DNA of 6,726 nt from Clostridia bacterium (GTDB lineage Bacteria > Bacillota > Clostridia > Oscillospirales > Acutalibacteraceae), in assembly GCA_017631745.1 (NCBI GenBank), contig JAGBSR010000185.1, positions 1-6,726 of the forward strand, read 5' to 3'. Positions 5,604 through 6,726 of this stretch are shown one piece after another. How positions within the stretch are numbered: position 1 is the first letter of the stretch; the number at the start of each line of letters is the position of its first letter. The translations under genes were made by a program, and so were the position numbers. The notes beneath the pieces are model-generated. The model was not told the DNA's origin. It ran no database searches and worked only from the letters and a program-made list of their open reading frames with translations.

Positions 5604-6398
5604 ATGGAGAAAATATTACAGCTTGCAAATAAAATTAATCTTCCCGATGAGCTTAAAGATAAGCTTTCAGAGCTTGATATGGCTAAAATTGAAAAACTGT
5701 CTGATAAGTGCATAATAAAAGGCTTCAATATACTAAGAAAAGAGAAATCACTTCTGCGCCTTGGTGTTATTCTTAATCTTGCCGTTAAAGTAAAGGACAA
5801 GTATGATGAAGCGAATATCGATGAAAAGATATATTACGACACAATGAGTGATATTGAAATCTGGTGCAGACACACAAATTATGAGGGTGTTAAAAATTAT
5901 GGCTGGCTTAAAAATCATGTGAGCTTTGAGCTTTTCAGACTCGGCAGACTTCAGTTTCAGCTGTATGAATGCAAAAATAAAACTCTCTTATATAACAAAC
6001 TGCCGTTTTCATACGGTGATAAGCTTATTTATATACACATACCCGAGGGAGAAAAACTTGAAAGAGAAAAGTGCGACGAGTCCATAATAGAGGCTGATGC
6101 ATTTTTCAAGAGATATTTTCCTATGTATCACTATAAGTATTATTTTTGCGAGAGCTGGCTGCTTTGTGATACAAACAGAGATTTTATGGCAGAAAACAGT
6201 AATATACTTAAGTTTATGGATATGTTTGAGATTTGCTATAATGTCAAAGTTGATGTGCAAGCTATAGAGCGGATTTTCGGCAAGAGAAAGCTATTTGCAA
6301 AGAACTATCCCGAAAACACTGATCTTCAGAAGAGAACAAAAGCTTATATCCTCGGCGGCAAAAATCCTGGTATTGGTGTCGGCGTTATAAGAAGATGA
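5604..6398 (+). CDS. GNAT-like acyltransferase-domain protein (NAT_N / GNAT_C type, DUF5596-like)
   Basis: The 264-residue protein resembles the Firmicutes 'acyltransferase domain-containing protein' family, with a helical N-terminal part and a C-terminal GNAT-like fold. Supporting stretches are YYDTMSDIEIWCRH (77-90), NYGWLKNHVSFELFRLGRLQFQ (98-119), YIHIPEGEKL (143-152), ADAFFKRYFPMYHYKYYFCESWLLCD (164-189) and an NSNILKFMDMFEI segment (198-210). These anchors, above all FRLGRLQF, HIPEG and SWLL, are typical of the family. Substrate and acyl donor are unknown. No signal peptide or membrane segment is present. ATG 5604 follows GAGGA at about 9-10 nt. The DNA is visibly richer in A+T than the genes to its left, and the product is Lys-rich. 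It stands alone on the plus strand, divergent from the GH125 operon. No clear terminator hairpin is seen between its TGA and the tRNA promoter. Confidence 0.75.
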   Translation: MEKILQLANKINLPDELKDKLSELDMAKIEKLSDKCIIKGFNILRKEKSLLRLGVILNLAVKVKDKYDEANIDEKIYYDTMSDIEIWCRHTNYEGVKNYGWLKNHVSFELFRLGRLQFQLYECKNKTLLYNKLPFSYGDKLIYIHIPEGEKLEREKCDESIIEADAFFKRYFPMYHYKYYFCESWLLCDTNRDFMAENSNILKFMDMFEICYNVKVDVQAIERIFGKRKLFAKNYPENTDLQKRTKAYILGGKNPGIGVGVIRR

Positions 6399-6460
6399 AA
6401 ATTTGTTAATGTTATTCAGATTAAAGGTGATTTATTAATTAAATATTTTTCAAAAAGCTC

Positions 6461-6489
6461 TTGACAAACTCTATGTGTTTTGGTATAAT
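6461..6489 (+). promoter_or_regulatory. Near-perfect sigma-A promoter of the tRNA operon
   Basis: TTGACA (6461-6466), a 17-bp spacer and TATAAT (6484-6489) match the consensus exactly, with an added extended -10 TGG. An A+T-rich flank lies upstream (6442-6460). Transcription would start near 6496, about 14 nt before the first tRNA. Confidence 0.9.
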
Positions 6490-6509
6490 TCCAAAAGTCG
6501 ACTGCACAA

Positions 6510-6586
6510 GGGCCATTAGCTCAGTTGGTTAGAGCAACCGGCTCATAACCGGTTGGTCCGGGGTTCGAGTCCCTGATGGCCCACCA
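6510..6586 (+). tRNA. tRNA-Met (anticodon CAT), elongator type
   Basis: The 77-nt cloverleaf is complete: acceptor GGGCCAT/ATGGCCC, D stem GCTC/GAGC, anticodon stem ACCGG/CCGGT with loop CTCATAA, T arm with TTCGAGT loop, discriminator A and an encoded CCA at 6584-6586. The anticodon CAT is at 6544-6546. A paired first base pair (G-C) and the absence of the three G-C pairs in the anticodon stem argue against the initiator. A CAT anticodon can also belong to tRNA-Ile2, whose C34 is changed to lysidine. That is not excluded here. Confidence 0.92.
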
Positions 6587-6600
6587 TTTTAGTTGAATAT

Positions 6601-6676
6601 AGGGGTATAGCTCAGTTGGTAGAGCAGCGGTCTCCAAAACCGCGTGCCGAGGGTTCGAGCCCTTCTGCCCCTGCCA
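6601..6676 (+). tRNA. tRNA-Trp (anticodon CCA)
   Basis: The 76-nt cloverleaf is complete: acceptor AGGGGTA/TGCCCCT, D stem GCTC/GAGC, anticodon stem GCGGT/ACCGC with loop CTCCAAA, T arm with TTCGAGC loop, discriminator G and an encoded CCA at 6674-6676. The anticodon CCA at 6634-6636 reads UGG. It lies 14 nt after the tRNA-Met and is probably processed from the same transcript. Confidence 0.96.
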
Positions 6677-6680
6677 AAAT

Positions 6681-6711
6681 AACGGTACTGTTTCAGTGCC
6701 GTTTATTTTTT
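6681..6711 (+). terminator. Intrinsic terminator of the tRNA operon
   Basis: A 10-bp stem AACGGTACTG (6681-6690) and CAGTGCCGTT (6694-6703), with one G-U pair and a 3-nt loop, is followed by a T-rich run to 6711. It begins 5 nt after the CCA end of tRNA-Trp. Confidence 0.9.
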
Positions 6712-6726
6712 GCGAAAAAGTAGAAA

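Noticed and set aside
6510..6676. Amber-suppressor tRNA that would explain the in-frame TAG
   Set aside because: The anticodons are CAT and CCA. Neither reads UAG.

Overview
The window looks like chromosome of a low-to-mid GC Gram-positive anaerobe of the class Clostridia, most like a Ruminococcus or other Oscillospiraceae gut bacterium. The grounds are AGGAG-type ribosome binding sites, near-consensus sigma-A promoters, tRNA genes with encoded CCA ends, and the protein families present. This placement is inferred from gene content, not from a marker gene.

Layout from left to right. (1) Positions 1-516, minus strand: the first half of a DUF2804 protein that runs off the left edge. (2) Positions 517-809: a divergent intergenic region. 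It holds a strong plus-strand promoter (TTGACA, 17 bp, TAGAAT) and a leader of about 105 nt that ends in a terminator-like hairpin with a T-run just before the ribosome binding site. (3) Positions 810-3452, plus strand: one long reading frame of 881 codons for a phage-tail-like protein. Its parts are an N-terminal tail-type domain, a calcineurin-like metallophosphoesterase, an acidic Gly/Asn/Asp/Ser/Thr linker and two related C-terminal domains. An in-frame TAG at 1239-1241 splits it into a 143-residue piece and a piece of about 725 residues. The phosphoesterase has also lost the Asn and His of its GNHD motif. (4) A bidirectional terminator at 3460-3486. (5) Minus strand: a GH125 alpha-mannosidase gene (4181-5443) followed 19 bp later by a membrane methyltransferase of the isoprenylcysteine/phospholipid methyltransferase type (3490-4161), apparently one operon. 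(6) Positions 5604-6398, plus strand: a GNAT-like acyltransferase-domain protein. (7) Positions 6461-6711: a tRNA operon with a strong promoter, tRNA-Met(CAT), tRNA-Trp(CCA) and a terminator.

Most of the window is ordinary chromosome. The unusual part is the 669-3486 cassette: a lone phage-tail-like phosphoesterase gene with its own promoter, possible attenuator and terminator, no phage neighbours, a degenerate metal site and an in-frame amber codon. Simple decay by a CAG-to-TAG mutation is the most economical reading. Maintained function of the pieces, or amber read-through, cannot be excluded from this sequence alone.
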